Shown: positions 7,984 through 15,886, numbered from the stretch's first letter. The stretch: DNA of 20,886 nucleotides from Sphingomonas sanxanigenens (GCA_003240855.1 QFNN01000045.1:1-20886), one strand, 5' to 3'. The notes: a model not told the origin generated them from the sequence alone. Numbers and translations are program-made.

Positions 7984-8600
7984 GCCAGATCGCCCTGCCG
8001 CTCGACTGGCCCGCCGGCGAGACCCAGCAGGATTTCATCGTCGGCGACAGCAATGCCGCCGCCGTCCGTCATCTCGATCATTGGGGGGCCTGGCCGGTGA
8101 TGGCGACGATCCTCACCGGTCCGCGCAAGTCGGGGCGCAGCCTGCTCGGCCGGCTTTTCGCGCGGAAAAGCGGTGGGCGGCTGATCGACGAAGCCGATCG
8201 CCGCGACGAGGAGGAATTGTTCCACGCCTGGAACGCGGCGCAGGAGCAGCGGCTGCCGCTGCTGATGATCGCCGATCAGCCGCCGCCCGCGTGGCGCGTG
8301 CGCCTGCCCGATCTGCGATCGCGCCTGGGTGCTACGCCGGTGGTCGCGCTCGGCGATCCCGACGATCAGCTTGTCGGCGCGCTTGTCGAAAAACTGCTGA
8401 TCCAGCGCAATCTCATGCCGCCGCCCGATCTCATCCCCTGGCTGGTACCGCGCGTCGAACGCAGCCATGTCGGGCTGATCCGCGTCGTCGATGCGCTCGA
8501 TCAGGCCGCACTTTCGCGCCGGACGCGCTTGTCGTTGAAACTTGCCCGCGCCACATTGGCGGAACTTCGACTGATTGACGGACAAGAGGATTCGGCCTGA
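7980..8600 (+). CDS. hdaA: DnaA regulatory inactivator HdaA
   Basis: HdaA, with the DNA-loaded beta clamp, stimulates ATP hydrolysis by DnaA and so prevents re-initiation of replication. The 206-residue size fits an isolated AAA+ domain. The first residues, MSQIALPLDWP, contain a clamp-binding motif of the QxxLPL type, the hallmark of Hda proteins. The Walker A position reads GPRKSGRS (residues 47-54), with arginine where ATPases have lysine; Hda proteins commonly vary here. A Walker B-like LIDEAD is at 68-73, and sensor-type helices end in LSLKLARATLAELR. The start overlaps the upstream gene (ATGA 7980-7983) and its stop overlaps the ppk1 start (TGATG), so the three are translationally coupled. 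Confidence 0.85.
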   Translation: MSQIALPLDWPAGETQQDFIVGDSNAAAVRHLDHWGAWPVMATILTGPRKSGRSLLGRLFARKSGGRLIDEADRRDEEELFHAWNAAQEQRLPLLMIADQPPPAWRVRLPDLRSRLGATPVVALGDPDDQLVGALVEKLLIQRNLMPPPDLIPWLVPRVERSHVGLIRVVDALDQAALSRRTRLSLKLARATLAELRLIDGQEDSA

Positions 8601-10750
8601 TGGCAACCGCCCTACCGATAATGGAAAGCGATGCCCCCGCCGATGGCGGTTCGCGATATTTCAACCGCGAGCTGAGCTGGCTCGCGTTCAACCGCCGCGT
8701 GCTTGAAGAAGCGGGCAATCCCTCGCACCCGCTGCTTGAGCGGCTGCGTTTCCTGTCGATCTCGGGCAACAACCTCGACGAGTTCTTCATGGTCCGCGTC
8801 GCGGGGCTCAAGGGGCAGCAACTCCAGCAGGTCGAGGAACGCTCCCCCGATGGCCTGACCGTCACCCAGCAATTGTCGGCGATCGCGGAGAGTGCCGATT
8901 CGCTGATGTCCGCCCAGCGCGCCGAATGGCGCAACCTGCGCGAGATGCTGCGCGAGAGCGGCATCTTCGTTCTGCGCGCCAATGAACTGGACGGCGAGGC
9001 GTTGAGCTGGCTCGAAAGCCATTTTCGCGACCAGATTTTCCCCGTGCTCACGCCGCAGGCGCTCGATCCCGCGCACCCCTTTCCCTTCATCCCCAACAAG
9101 GGGCTGTCGATCATCTTCGATCTCGTCCGCCTGTCGGACCGGCAGGAGATCAGGGAACTGGTCATGCTTCCCGCCACGCTGCAGCGTTTCGTCCGCCTGC
9201 CGGGCGATGAGGCGCGCTACGTCGCGATGGAAACGCTGATCCGCTGCTTCCAGCACCTGCTGTTCCCGGGATATGAAGTGCTGGGGTCGGGTTGTTTCCG
9301 CATCATCCGCGACAGCGACATCGAGATAGAGGAAGAGGCCGAGGATCTGGTCCGCTACTTCCGCAGTGCGATCAAGCGGCGGCGGCGGGGCAGGGTGATC
9401 CGGCTCGAGCTTGAGACGGCGATGCCCGATGAGCTCGAGACCCTGGTCAATACCGAACTGGGCGGCAATGACGCGATCGTTACCGAGACGGGCGGTTTCC
9501 TGGGCATCGGCGACCTCGAACAGCTTGTCGAGGAGGACCGGCCCGATCTGAAGTTTCCGCCTTTCTCGCCGCGTTTCCCCGAGCGCATCCGTGAGCATGG
9601 CGGCGACTGCTTCGCGGCTATCCGCAGCAAGGACATCATCGTCCACCACCCCTATGAAACGTTCGACGTCGTACTCGCTTTCCTCAAGCAGGCGGCGGCC
9701 GATCCCGACGTGGTGGCGATCAAGCAGACGCTCTACCGCGCAGGTAAGCAGTCGGCGGTCATCAATGCGCTGATCGCAGCGGCCGAGGCGGGCAAATCGG
9801 TGACGGCGGTGGTCGAATTGAAGGCTCGTTTCGACGAGGAGCAGAACCTGCTCTGGGCTTCGGCGCTTGAACGCGCGGGCGTGCAGGTCGTCTACGGCTT
9901 CATCGACTGGAAAACGCACGCCAAAATCTCGATGGTCGTGCGGCGCGAAGGGGGCAGCTATCGCACCTACTGTCATTTCGGCACGGGCAATTATCACCCG
10001 ATCACGGCGCGCATCTACACCGATCTCAGCTTCTTCACCGCCGATCCGCGCGCTGGACGCGATGCGGCGCAATTGTTCAACTACATCACCGGCTATATTG
10101 AACCGAGCGACCTCGAGCTGCTAACTATGTCTCCGCATGGGCTGCGCGAAAAATTGTCCGCGCTGATCGACGCCGAGATCGACAATGTCCGTGCCGGCAA
10201 GCGGGGTGGGATCTGGGCGAAGATGAACTCGCTCGTCGATCCCGCGATTATCGAAAAACTCTATGCGGCGAGCGCTGCCGGTGTAGAGATCGACCTGATC
10301 GTGCGCGGCATCTGCTGCCTCCGGCCCGGCGTGCCGGGGCTGTCCGATCATATCCGCGTGAAATCAGTCGTCGGCCGCTTCCTTGAGCACAGCCGCATCT
10401 GGGCGTTCGGCAATGGCCGGGCGCTGCCCAATGACGGCGCGAAGGTATTCATTTCCTCGGCCGACTGGATGCCGCGCAACTTCGATCGGCGCGTCGAATA
10501 TATGATGCCGATTCTCAATCCGACAGTGCATGATCAGGTGCTCGATCAGGTGATGGTCGCCAATCTGATCGACAATGAGCAGAGCTGGGAACTTCATCCC
10601 GACGGCAGCTATGAGCGCGACCGGCCTGGTGATCGGCCGTTCAACCTCCACCGCTATTTCATGACCAATCCTTCGCTTTCAGGGCGGGGCCAGGCGCTTG
10701 AACATAGCGATGCGGTACCCAAGCTTCATTTGCGGCGGCGGCGTGGCTAA
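8600..10750 (+). CDS. ppk1: Polyphosphate kinase 1
   Basis: PPK1 polymerises the gamma phosphate of ATP into long-chain inorganic polyphosphate. The 716-residue protein has the normal domain order: N-terminal domain (YFNRELSWLAFNRRVLEEA from residue 20), head domain, then two phospholipase-D-like catalytic domains. The two catalytic histidines are visible: KTHAK (His440), equivalent to E. coli His435, and RFLEHSR (His597), equivalent to His592, with exactly the same 157-residue spacing. YCHFGTGNYHPITARIYTD is also conserved. The ATG at 8600 overlaps the hdaA stop by one base. The ppx gene starts inside the last codons of ppk1, giving a synthesis and hydrolysis pair in one transcript. Confidence 0.97.
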   Translation: MATALPIMESDAPADGGSRYFNRELSWLAFNRRVLEEAGNPSHPLLERLRFLSISGNNLDEFFMVRVAGLKGQQLQQVEERSPDGLTVTQQLSAIAESADSLMSAQRAEWRNLREMLRESGIFVLRANELDGEALSWLESHFRDQIFPVLTPQALDPAHPFPFIPNKGLSIIFDLVRLSDRQEIRELVMLPATLQRFVRLPGDEARYVAMETLIRCFQHLLFPGYEVLGSGCFRIIRDSDIEIEEEAEDLVRYFRSAIKRRRRGRVIRLELETAMPDELETLVNTELGGNDAIVTETGGFLGIGDLEQLVEEDRPDLKFPPFSPRFPERIREHGGDCFAAIRSKDIIVHHPYETFDVVLAFLKQAAADPDVVAIKQTLYRAGKQSAVINALIAAAEAGKSVTAVVELKARFDEEQNLLWASALERAGVQVVYGFIDWKTHAKISMVVRREGGSYRTYCHFGTGNYHPITARIYTDLSFFTADPRAGRDAAQLFNYITGYIEPSDLELLTMSPHGLREKLSALIDAEIDNVRAGKRGGIWAKMNSLVDPAIIEKLYAASAAGVEIDLIVRGICCLRPGVPGLSDHIRVKSVVGRFLEHSRIWAFGNGRALPNDGAKVFISSADWMPRNFDRRVEYMMPILNPTVHDQVLDQVMVANLIDNEQSWELHPDGSYERDRPGDRPFNLHRYFMTNPSLSGRGQALEHSDAVPKLHLRRRRG

Positions 10751-12254
10751 TCTGTTGTTCCGCAAGCCGGAGCGCTCGCCGGAGCCGGTCCCTGCGCCGG
10801 TCGCCCGCCGTTCTGCGATCATAGACATCGGATCCAATTCGATCCGCCTCGTCGTCTATGACGGGCCGGCGCGCGCGCCGGCTATCATGTTCAATGAAAA
10901 GGTGATGGCGGGCCTTGGCCGGTCGCTGGCCGAAACCGGCGCGATCGACGCGGCGGCGATGGAGATGGCGACGACTGCGCTTGGGCGTTTCCGGCAGCTC
11001 TGCGTCGGCATGGGGGTCGAGCGGCCGCGCACCGTCGCGACGGCCGCAGTGCGCGATGCTTCCAATGGCGGCGATCTGATCGCGCGCGCCGAGGCGTTGG
11101 GACTGACGGTGGACCTGTTGTCCGGCGAGGAAGAGGCGGAGGCGGCGGCCAACGGCGTGATCTCTGCTATTCCGGAGGCGGACGGCGTGGTCGGCGATCT
11201 TGGCGGCGGCAGCCTTGAACTGGTGCGCGTGAAAAAGGGGGCGATCTTCGATCGCGTCTCCTTCCCCCTCGGCGTGCTGAGGATCGAGGGCGTTCACAAG
11301 AAGGGGCATGGCGCGCTCGATCGCCGCGTCGCCCAATATTTCAAGACTGCCCCCTGGCTGAAGGATGCGCAGGGTCTGCCTTTCTATATGGTCGGTGGAT
11401 CGTGGCGCGCGCTGGCGCGGCTCGACATGCACCTCGGCGAATATCCGCTGCCGATCATCCACCAATATCAGATGGACGCGCGCACGCCCCAGCACCTCGT
11501 CCGCGTGCTGGCGCAAATCGACCGCCCCCGGCTCAAGCAGGTGCCCTCGCTGTCCGGCGGGCGCATTGGCACGATGGGCGAGGCGGCGGCGCTGTTGTCG
11601 GCAATCGTCCGCCACCTCAAGCCGAACGGACTCGTCGTCTCGGCGCACGGGCTGCGGGAGGGGTTGCTGTTCGGCGCCTTGTCTGACGAGGAGCGGGCGA
11701 TCGACCCGCTGATCGCCGCCTGCCGCGATGAAGGCGAGCGGTCGGGCCGCTTTCCGGAGCATGGCGATCTGCTCAATCGCTGGATCGGGCCGGTTTTTGC
11801 ACACGAAAAGGCGACGGATGCGCGCATCCGCCATGCCGCCTGTCTGCTTGCCGACGTCGCCTGGCGCGCCAATCCCGAGTTCAAGGCCGAACGCGGGCTG
11901 GAGATCGCAGTGCATGGCAACTGGGTGGCGATCGATCCGCGCGGCCGCGCGATGCTGGGGCAGGCGCTGTTCAGCAGCTTTGGCGGCGGGGCGCTGCCGT
12001 TACCGGGGTTCGACCGGCTTTGTGCGCCGGTTGACCTTCAGCGCGCCGTGCAGTGGGGGTTGGCGATGCGGCTTGGGCAGAGGCTGTCGGGCGGCGTCGC
12101 CGATCCGCTGCGCCACAGCCGGCTGTCGCTCGGCAAGGGATCGATCGACTTGCTGTTGCCGGGCGACGAGGGCCTGCTCTACGGCGAAGCGGTAGTCCGC
12201 CGTCACCGTCAGCTCGCGACGGCGATGGGACTGGAAGCGAAGCTGATCGGCTGA
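10743..12254 (+). CDS. ppx: Exopolyphosphatase (Ppx/GppA family)
   Basis: Ppx removes terminal phosphates from polyphosphate; some family members act on pppGpp instead, and sequence alone does not settle this. The 503 residues match the long Ppx form: an ASKHA nucleotide-binding domain with AIIDIGSNSIRLVVYDG near residues 25-41, the second phosphate loop VVGDLGGGSLELV near residue 157, VGGSWRALARLDM, and a C-terminal HD-like helical domain. I chose GTG 10743 (8 bp overlap with ppk1). ATG 10710 and TTG 10698 lie upstream in frame and would add 11 or 15 residues without family resemblance. No good Shine-Dalgarno precedes any of them, which suggests coupling to ppk1. It ends 7 bp from the convergent lipoprotein gene. 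Confidence 0.92.
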   Translation: MANLLFRKPERSPEPVPAPVARRSAIIDIGSNSIRLVVYDGPARAPAIMFNEKVMAGLGRSLAETGAIDAAAMEMATTALGRFRQLCVGMGVERPRTVATAAVRDASNGGDLIARAEALGLTVDLLSGEEEAEAAANGVISAIPEADGVVGDLGGGSLELVRVKKGAIFDRVSFPLGVLRIEGVHKKGHGALDRRVAQYFKTAPWLKDAQGLPFYMVGGSWRALARLDMHLGEYPLPIIHQYQMDARTPQHLVRVLAQIDRPRLKQVPSLSGGRIGTMGEAAALLSAIVRHLKPNGLVVSAHGLREGLLFGALSDEERAIDPLIAACRDEGERSGRFPEHGDLLNRWIGPVFAHEKATDARIRHAACLLADVAWRANPEFKAERGLEIAVHGNWVAIDPRGRAMLGQALFSSFGGGALPLPGFDRLCAPVDLQRAVQWGLAMRLGQRLSGGVADPLRHSRLSLGKGSIDLLLPGDEGLLYGEAVVRRHRQLATAMGLEAKLIG

Positions 12255-12261
12255 TCCGTAC

Positions 12262-12561
12262 TCAGCCGCAGTCGAAGCCGGTGACGAGATTGCCCGCATC
12301 GATCGCAATGTTCAGCCGGTCGGCGCGATAGTCCATCGTCATCGCCATGCCGGGGGCTTTCCAGCGCATGATCCGTGCGCCCGAGCGGTGCAGCGCGCCG
12401 GCGGCCAGAGCCTGCGTTGCGGGTTTGCCGACCAGATCGGAGAGGCCGGCGGGATCGCACCGCGCCTCGACAGGCGGAGGCGGAGTTTCTGCTGCCTTGT
12501 CAGGGGAAACACAGGCGGTGAGGGCGAGGGCCGCGGCGGGGATCGATGAAATCGATTTCAT
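12262..12561 (-). CDS. Small lipoprotein with I78-family peptidase-inhibitor fold
   Basis: The 99-residue product begins MKSISSIPAAALALTACVSP, a lipoprotein signal peptide with the lipobox LTAC and the lipidated cysteine at residue 17. The mature part matches the I78 family of serine-peptidase inhibitors (Inhibitor_I78): CDPAGLSDLVGKPATQAL, then HRSGARIMRWKAPGMAMTMDYRADRLNIAID and a final TGFDCG. It probably sits in the envelope; its target peptidase is unknown. The ATG at 12561 has a strong site GAGGAG that overlaps the rnd stop codon (TGAGGAG), so this start is preferred over one five codons upstream. rnd ends 11 bp upstream, making a two-gene unit. A 20 bp perfect palindrome covers its start codon. 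Confidence 0.85.
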   Translation of the reverse strand: MKSISSIPAAALALTACVSPDKAAETPPPPVEARCDPAGLSDLVGKPATQALAAGALHRSGARIMRWKAPGMAMTMDYRADRLNIAIDAGNLVTGFDCG

Positions 12562-12563
12562 CG
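12544..12563. repeat. 20 bp perfect palindrome over the I78 gene start
   Basis: CGATGAAATCGATTTCATCG reads the same on both strands and spans the ATG (12561-12559) and the first five codons of the lipoprotein gene. It could be an operator or an mRNA hairpin that covers the start, or a chance product of the codons for MKSIS. Confidence 0.6.
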
Positions 12564-12572
12564 CGACTCTCC

Positions 12573-13739
12573 TCATTCGGCGCGCGTCATCAGCAATTTG
12601 CCGTTCCTGACCGCAAAGGCCAGTCGTCCCTCGACAAGCGCGAGCGCGTCGCGACCGAACTGCTCATAGCGCCAGCCGTCGAGGATCGGCAGGTTCGCGC
12701 GCTCGCCCGCCGCCAGTCGTTCGAGATCGTCGGTGCGCGCGAGCAGGCGCGCGGCGACGTTGATTTCCTTCGAGCGGATCTTGAGCAGCAGCTTGAGCAG
12801 ATCGGCGACGAGGATGCCGTCCTTGCCCAGCCCCGGCTTGCGATCGTCGCGGCCCGGCAATTCGGCGGCGGACAGCGGCTGGGCTTCGGCCAGCGCCTTC
12901 ATCAGCCGCCCGCCAATGTCGTTGCCCGCCCAGCTTGCGGACAGGCCGCGCACGCGCGACAGGTCCGACTGCTCGCGCGGCGGATGCGCGGCGAGATCGG
13001 CGAGCGTTTCGTCCTTGACGATGCGGCCGCGCGGAATGTCCTTGCCCTGCGCCTCGCGCTCGCGCCAGGCGCCCAGCGCCTTCAACCGGCCGAGCGTATC
13101 GGGCTTGCGGCTGGGCGCCTTGATCCGCTCCCACGCCGCCTCGGGATCGTTATGATAGTTGGACGGATCGGCCAGCCGCTCCATTTCCTCGTCGATCCAT
13201 TCGCCGCGATTGAGTTTCCTCAGCCGTTCGAGGATCATCGGAAAGACGCGGATCAGGTGCGTCACGTCGCCGATAGCATAGTCGATCTGGCGTTTGTCGA
13301 GCGGGCGGCGGCCCCAGTCGGTGAAGCGCGCGCCCTTGTCGAGCTGGATGCCCAGCCAACTGTCGATCAGGTTGGAATAGCCGATCTGCTCGCCCTGGCC
13401 GATGGCCATCGCCGCGATCTGCGTGTCGAAGATCGGGTGCGGCGTCTTGCCGGTGAGGTTATAGACGATTTCCACATCCTGCCCGCCGGCATGAAAAACC
13501 TTCAGCACATCCTCATTGTCGACCATCAGATCGAGCAGGGGCCGCAGGTCGATGCCCGGCGCCTTGGGGTCCACCGCCGCCGCCTCGTTGGCGTCGGCGA
13601 TCTGGATCAGGCAGAGATCGGGCCAATAGCTGTTTTCGCGCATGAACTCGGTATCGACCGCCACATAGGGCGAGCGCGCCAGCCGGGCGCAGAGATCGGC
13701 GAGAGTCTTGCTGTCTGTGACAAGCGGATGAATGTGCAT
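12573..13739 (-). CDS. rnd: Ribonuclease D
   Basis: RNase D is a 3'-5' exoribonuclease that trims tRNA precursors and other small RNAs. The 388-residue length is typical. The DEDD exonuclease motifs are visible: VAVDTEF (Exo I, Asp29 and Glu31), FHAGGQDVEIVY (Exo II) and QIDYAIGDVTHL (Exo III, Tyr and Asp). HRDC-type helices follow (for example ERIKAPSRKPDTLGRLKALGAWREREA). The ATG at 13739 begins MHIHPLVTDSKTLADLC, the family N-terminus; the longer frame reaching 13826 lacks similarity. Its Shine-Dalgarno is weak. It diverges from aspS across 103 bp and its stop lies in the ribosome-binding site of the downstream lipoprotein gene. Confidence 0.95.
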   Translation of the reverse strand: MHIHPLVTDSKTLADLCARLARSPYVAVDTEFMRENSYWPDLCLIQIADANEAAAVDPKAPGIDLRPLLDLMVDNEDVLKVFHAGGQDVEIVYNLTGKTPHPIFDTQIAAMAIGQGEQIGYSNLIDSWLGIQLDKGARFTDWGRRPLDKRQIDYAIGDVTHLIRVFPMILERLRKLNRGEWIDEEMERLADPSNYHNDPEAAWERIKAPSRKPDTLGRLKALGAWREREAQGKDIPRGRIVKDETLADLAAHPPREQSDLSRVRGLSASWAGNDIGGRLMKALAEAQPLSAAELPGRDDRKPGLGKDGILVADLLKLLLKIRSKEINVAARLLARTDDLERLAAGERANLPILDGWRYEQFGRDALALVEGRLAFAVRNGKLLMTRAE

Positions 13740-13766
13740 GTAAAGCCCATAGCGCCGCGCTGCGCC

Positions 13767-13795
13767 TTGACAAACACTCATCCCGTGTCTGTAGC
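13767..13795 (+). promoter_or_regulatory. Candidate sigma-70 promoter for aspS
   Basis: TTGACA at 13767-13772 is a perfect -35 box. After 17 bases comes TGTAGC at 13790-13795, a poor but acceptable -10 box. The site is 48 bp upstream of the aspS ATG, inside the rnd-aspS divergent gap. The aspS ribosome-binding site GGAAG is at 13831-13835, 7 bp from the start. Confidence 0.45.
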
Positions 13796-13842
13796 GCCCA
13801 GCACGCACAAAAACTGATTTTCCCAAGTCTGGAAGCCAAAAG

Positions 13843-15636
13843 ATGCACGCCTATCGCACCCACAATTGCGCCGAACTGCGCGAAACCCATGTCGGCGAAA
13901 CGGTTCGCCTTTCAGGCTGGGTCCACCGCAAGCGCGACCATGGCGGGCTGCTGTTCGTCGATCTGCGCGATCATTACGGCCTGACCCAGATCGTGACCGA
14001 CGTCGATTCGGAAGCCTTCAAGGTGCTGGAGCGCGTGCGCGCGGAATCGGTCGTAACCGTCACCGGCCGCGTGGTGAAGCGCGCCGACGAGGCGATCAAT
14101 CCCAACCTGCCGACCGGCGCGATCGAGATCCGGGCCGACAGCGTGGCCGTGCAGTCCGCCGCGCAGGAATTGCCGATGCCGGTCGCGGGCGAGGCCGAAT
14201 ATCCCGAGGATATCCGCCTGCGCTATCGCTATCTCGATCTGCGTCGCGAACGGCTGCACAACAATATCGTCCTGCGTTCCAACGTGATCGCATCGGTCCG
14301 CCGCCGGATGATCGATCAGGGCTTCACCGAGTTCCAGACGCCGATCCTGACCGCCTCGTCGCCCGAAGGCGCGCGCGACTATCTGGTCCCCAGCCGCGTC
14401 CATCCGGGCAAGTTCTACGCGCTTCCGCAGGCGCCGCAGATGTTCAAGCAGTTGCTGATGGTCGCGGGCTTCGACCGCTATTTCCAGATCGCGCCCTGCT
14501 TCCGCGACGAGGATGCGCGCGCCGACCGCTCGCCGGGCGAGTTCTACCAGCTCGATTTCGAGATGAGCTATGTCACGCAGGATGATGTGTTCGCGGCGAT
14601 CGAGCCGGTGCTTCACGGCCTGTTCGAGGAATTCGCCGACTGGCAGGGCAAGGGCCGCACGGTCAGCGCGCTGCCGTTCCGCCGCATCCCCTACCGTGAA
14701 TCGATGCTGAAATATGGCAACGACAAGCCCGACCTGCGCAACCCGATCCTGATTTCGGACGTGTCGAGCCACTTCGTCGGATCGGGCTTCGGCCGCTTCG
14801 CCTCGATCGTCGAGAGCGGCGACGTGGTGCGCGCCATCCCCGCGCCGGGCACCGCCGAGAAGAGCCGCAAGTTCTTCGACGACATGAACGCCTGGGCGCA
14901 GTCGGAGGGTTTTGCCGGCCTTGGCTACGCCACGCGCAAGGGCGGGGAATGGGGCGGCCCGATCGCCAAGAACCATGGCGAGGACAAGATGTCGGCGCTG
15001 GCCGACAGCCTTGGCCTCGGCCCCGACGACGGCATCTTCTTTGCGGCGGGCAAGGAAGCGCAGGCCGCCAAGCTGGCCGGCCTCGCGCGCACCCGCGTGG
15101 GCGAGCAGCTCGACCTGATCGACAAGAACCGCTTCGAGTTCTGCTGGATCGTCGATTTCCCGATGTTTGAATATGACGAGGATGCGAAGAAGATCGACTT
15201 CTCGCACAATCCCTTCTCGATGCCGCAGGGCGAGCTGGAGGCGCTGGAGAGCAAGGATCCGCTCGATATCCTCGCCTATCAGTATGACATCGTCTGCAAC
15301 GGCGTGGAGCTGTCGTCGGGCGCGATCCGCAACCATCGCCCCGAGATCATGTACAAGGCGTTCGAGATCGCCGGCTACACGAAGGAGCAGGTCGACACCA
15401 ACTTTGCGGGCATGATCAACGCCTTCAAGTTCGGCGCGCCGCCGCACGGCGGATCGGCCCCCGGCATCGACCGCATCGTCATGCTGCTGGCCGACGAGCC
15501 GAACATCCGCGAGGTCATCGTTTTCCCGATGACGCAGAAGGCCGAGGATCTGATGATGCAGGCCCCGGCGCCCGCGACGCCCAAGCAGCTTCGCGAGCTG
15601 AGCATCCGCGTGATCGAGCCGCCCAAGGCGGGGTGA
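13843..15636 (+). CDS. aspS: Aspartate--tRNA ligase, probably non-discriminating (Asp/Asn)
   Basis: This class IIb aminoacyl-tRNA synthetase has 597 residues and the bacterial form. The OB-fold anticodon-binding domain starts RLSGWVHRKRDHGG. Class II motif 2 is in CFRDEDARADRSPGEFYQLDFEMSY and motif 3 in GGSAPGIDRIVMLLADEPNIREVIVFP. A GAD insertion domain separates them. In the anticodon-binding domain His33 lies at the position occupied by His in non-discriminating enzymes such as that of Pseudomonas aeruginosa and by Leu in discriminating E. coli AspRS. The second diagnostic position is Glu83, matching neither type. The enzyme may therefore also charge tRNA-Asn with Asp for GatCAB. The ATG at 13843 has a clear GGAAG site. 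Confidence 0.96.
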   Translation: MHAYRTHNCAELRETHVGETVRLSGWVHRKRDHGGLLFVDLRDHYGLTQIVTDVDSEAFKVLERVRAESVVTVTGRVVKRADEAINPNLPTGAIEIRADSVAVQSAAQELPMPVAGEAEYPEDIRLRYRYLDLRRERLHNNIVLRSNVIASVRRRMIDQGFTEFQTPILTASSPEGARDYLVPSRVHPGKFYALPQAPQMFKQLLMVAGFDRYFQIAPCFRDEDARADRSPGEFYQLDFEMSYVTQDDVFAAIEPVLHGLFEEFADWQGKGRTVSALPFRRIPYRESMLKYGNDKPDLRNPILISDVSSHFVGSGFGRFASIVESGDVVRAIPAPGTAEKSRKFFDDMNAWAQSEGFAGLGYATRKGGEWGGPIAKNHGEDKMSALADSLGLGPDDGIFFAAGKEAQAAKLAGLARTRVGEQLDLIDKNRFEFCWIVDFPMFEYDEDAKKIDFSHNPFSMPQGELEALESKDPLDILAYQYDIVCNGVELSSGAIRNHRPEIMYKAFEIAGYTKEQVDTNFAGMINAFKFGAPPHGGSAPGIDRIVMLLADEPNIREVIVFPMTQKAEDLMMQAPAPATPKQLRELSIRVIEPPKAG

Positions 15637-15675
15637 GGAGGGGGCTTTCCGCCAACGGGCGGGGGGCCTCTTCCC

Positions 15676-15764
15676 CGTCATTGCGAGCGCAGCGAAGCAA
15701 TCCAGACGATGCCAGACATCGCGCGGCTGGATTGCTTCGTCGGCTACGCCTCCTCGCAATGACG
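15676..15764. repeat. Palindromic intergenic repeat, copy 1
   Basis: This 89 bp element begins CGTCATTGCGAG and ends CTCGCAATGACG. CCCCGTCATTGCGAG (15673-15687) pairs perfectly with 15753-15767, and CGAAGCAATCCAG (15693-15705) pairs with 15727-15739, leaving a 21-base loop. The first 30 bases are identical to those of the copy at 16687-16767. I associate this type of repeat with many proteobacterial genomes. It sits 39 bp after aspS and may act as a terminator. Confidence 0.85.
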
Positions 15765-15792
15765 GGGGTGTGGCGCCGAAACTGTCCCAAAA

Positions 15793-15886
15793 CCGTTCGG
15801 GCGGCGCGTGTCGAAGCCTCTTTTCCTTTTCGCTTTGTTAGCGAAAAGGGGGGAGAGAAGGCCTTCGACAGGCTCAGGCCGAACGG
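15793..15886. repeat. Second type of palindromic repeat, abutting the ppk2 start
   Basis: The outer arms CCGTTCGG (15793-15800) and CCGAACGG (15879-15886) pair. Inside them TGTCGAAG (15809-15816) pairs with CTTCGACA (15863-15870). At the centre a 10 bp stem (15825-15834 with 15840-15849) closes a TTGTT loop. The right arm, CTTCGACAGGCTCAGGCCGA, is a sequence I associate with repeats dispersed in sphingomonad genomes. Its last two bases belong to the ppk2 ribosome-binding site. Confidence 0.75.

Noticed and set aside
8118..8141. Degenerate Walker A in HdaA (arginine in place of lysine) as a sign of a broken gene
   Set aside because: Hda proteins, including that of E. coli, commonly have arginine here; the frame is intact and the clamp-binding motif is present.
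8612..10072. A 486-codon open frame on the minus strand opposite ppk1
   Set aside because: It is the antisense reading of a firmly identified ppk1, with no start signal or recognisable domain.
13912..15759. A 615-codon open frame on the minus strand opposite aspS
   Set aside because: It is a shadow of high-GC codon bias. Its composition is arginine- and alanine-rich with no family resemblance, while the plus strand gives a complete AspRS.
15673..15767. A tRNA or structured ncRNA in the aspS-ppk2 gap
   Set aside because: The fold is a simple long stem with an internal loop, with no cloverleaf or T-loop sequence, and it recurs downstream of ppk2 as a repeat.
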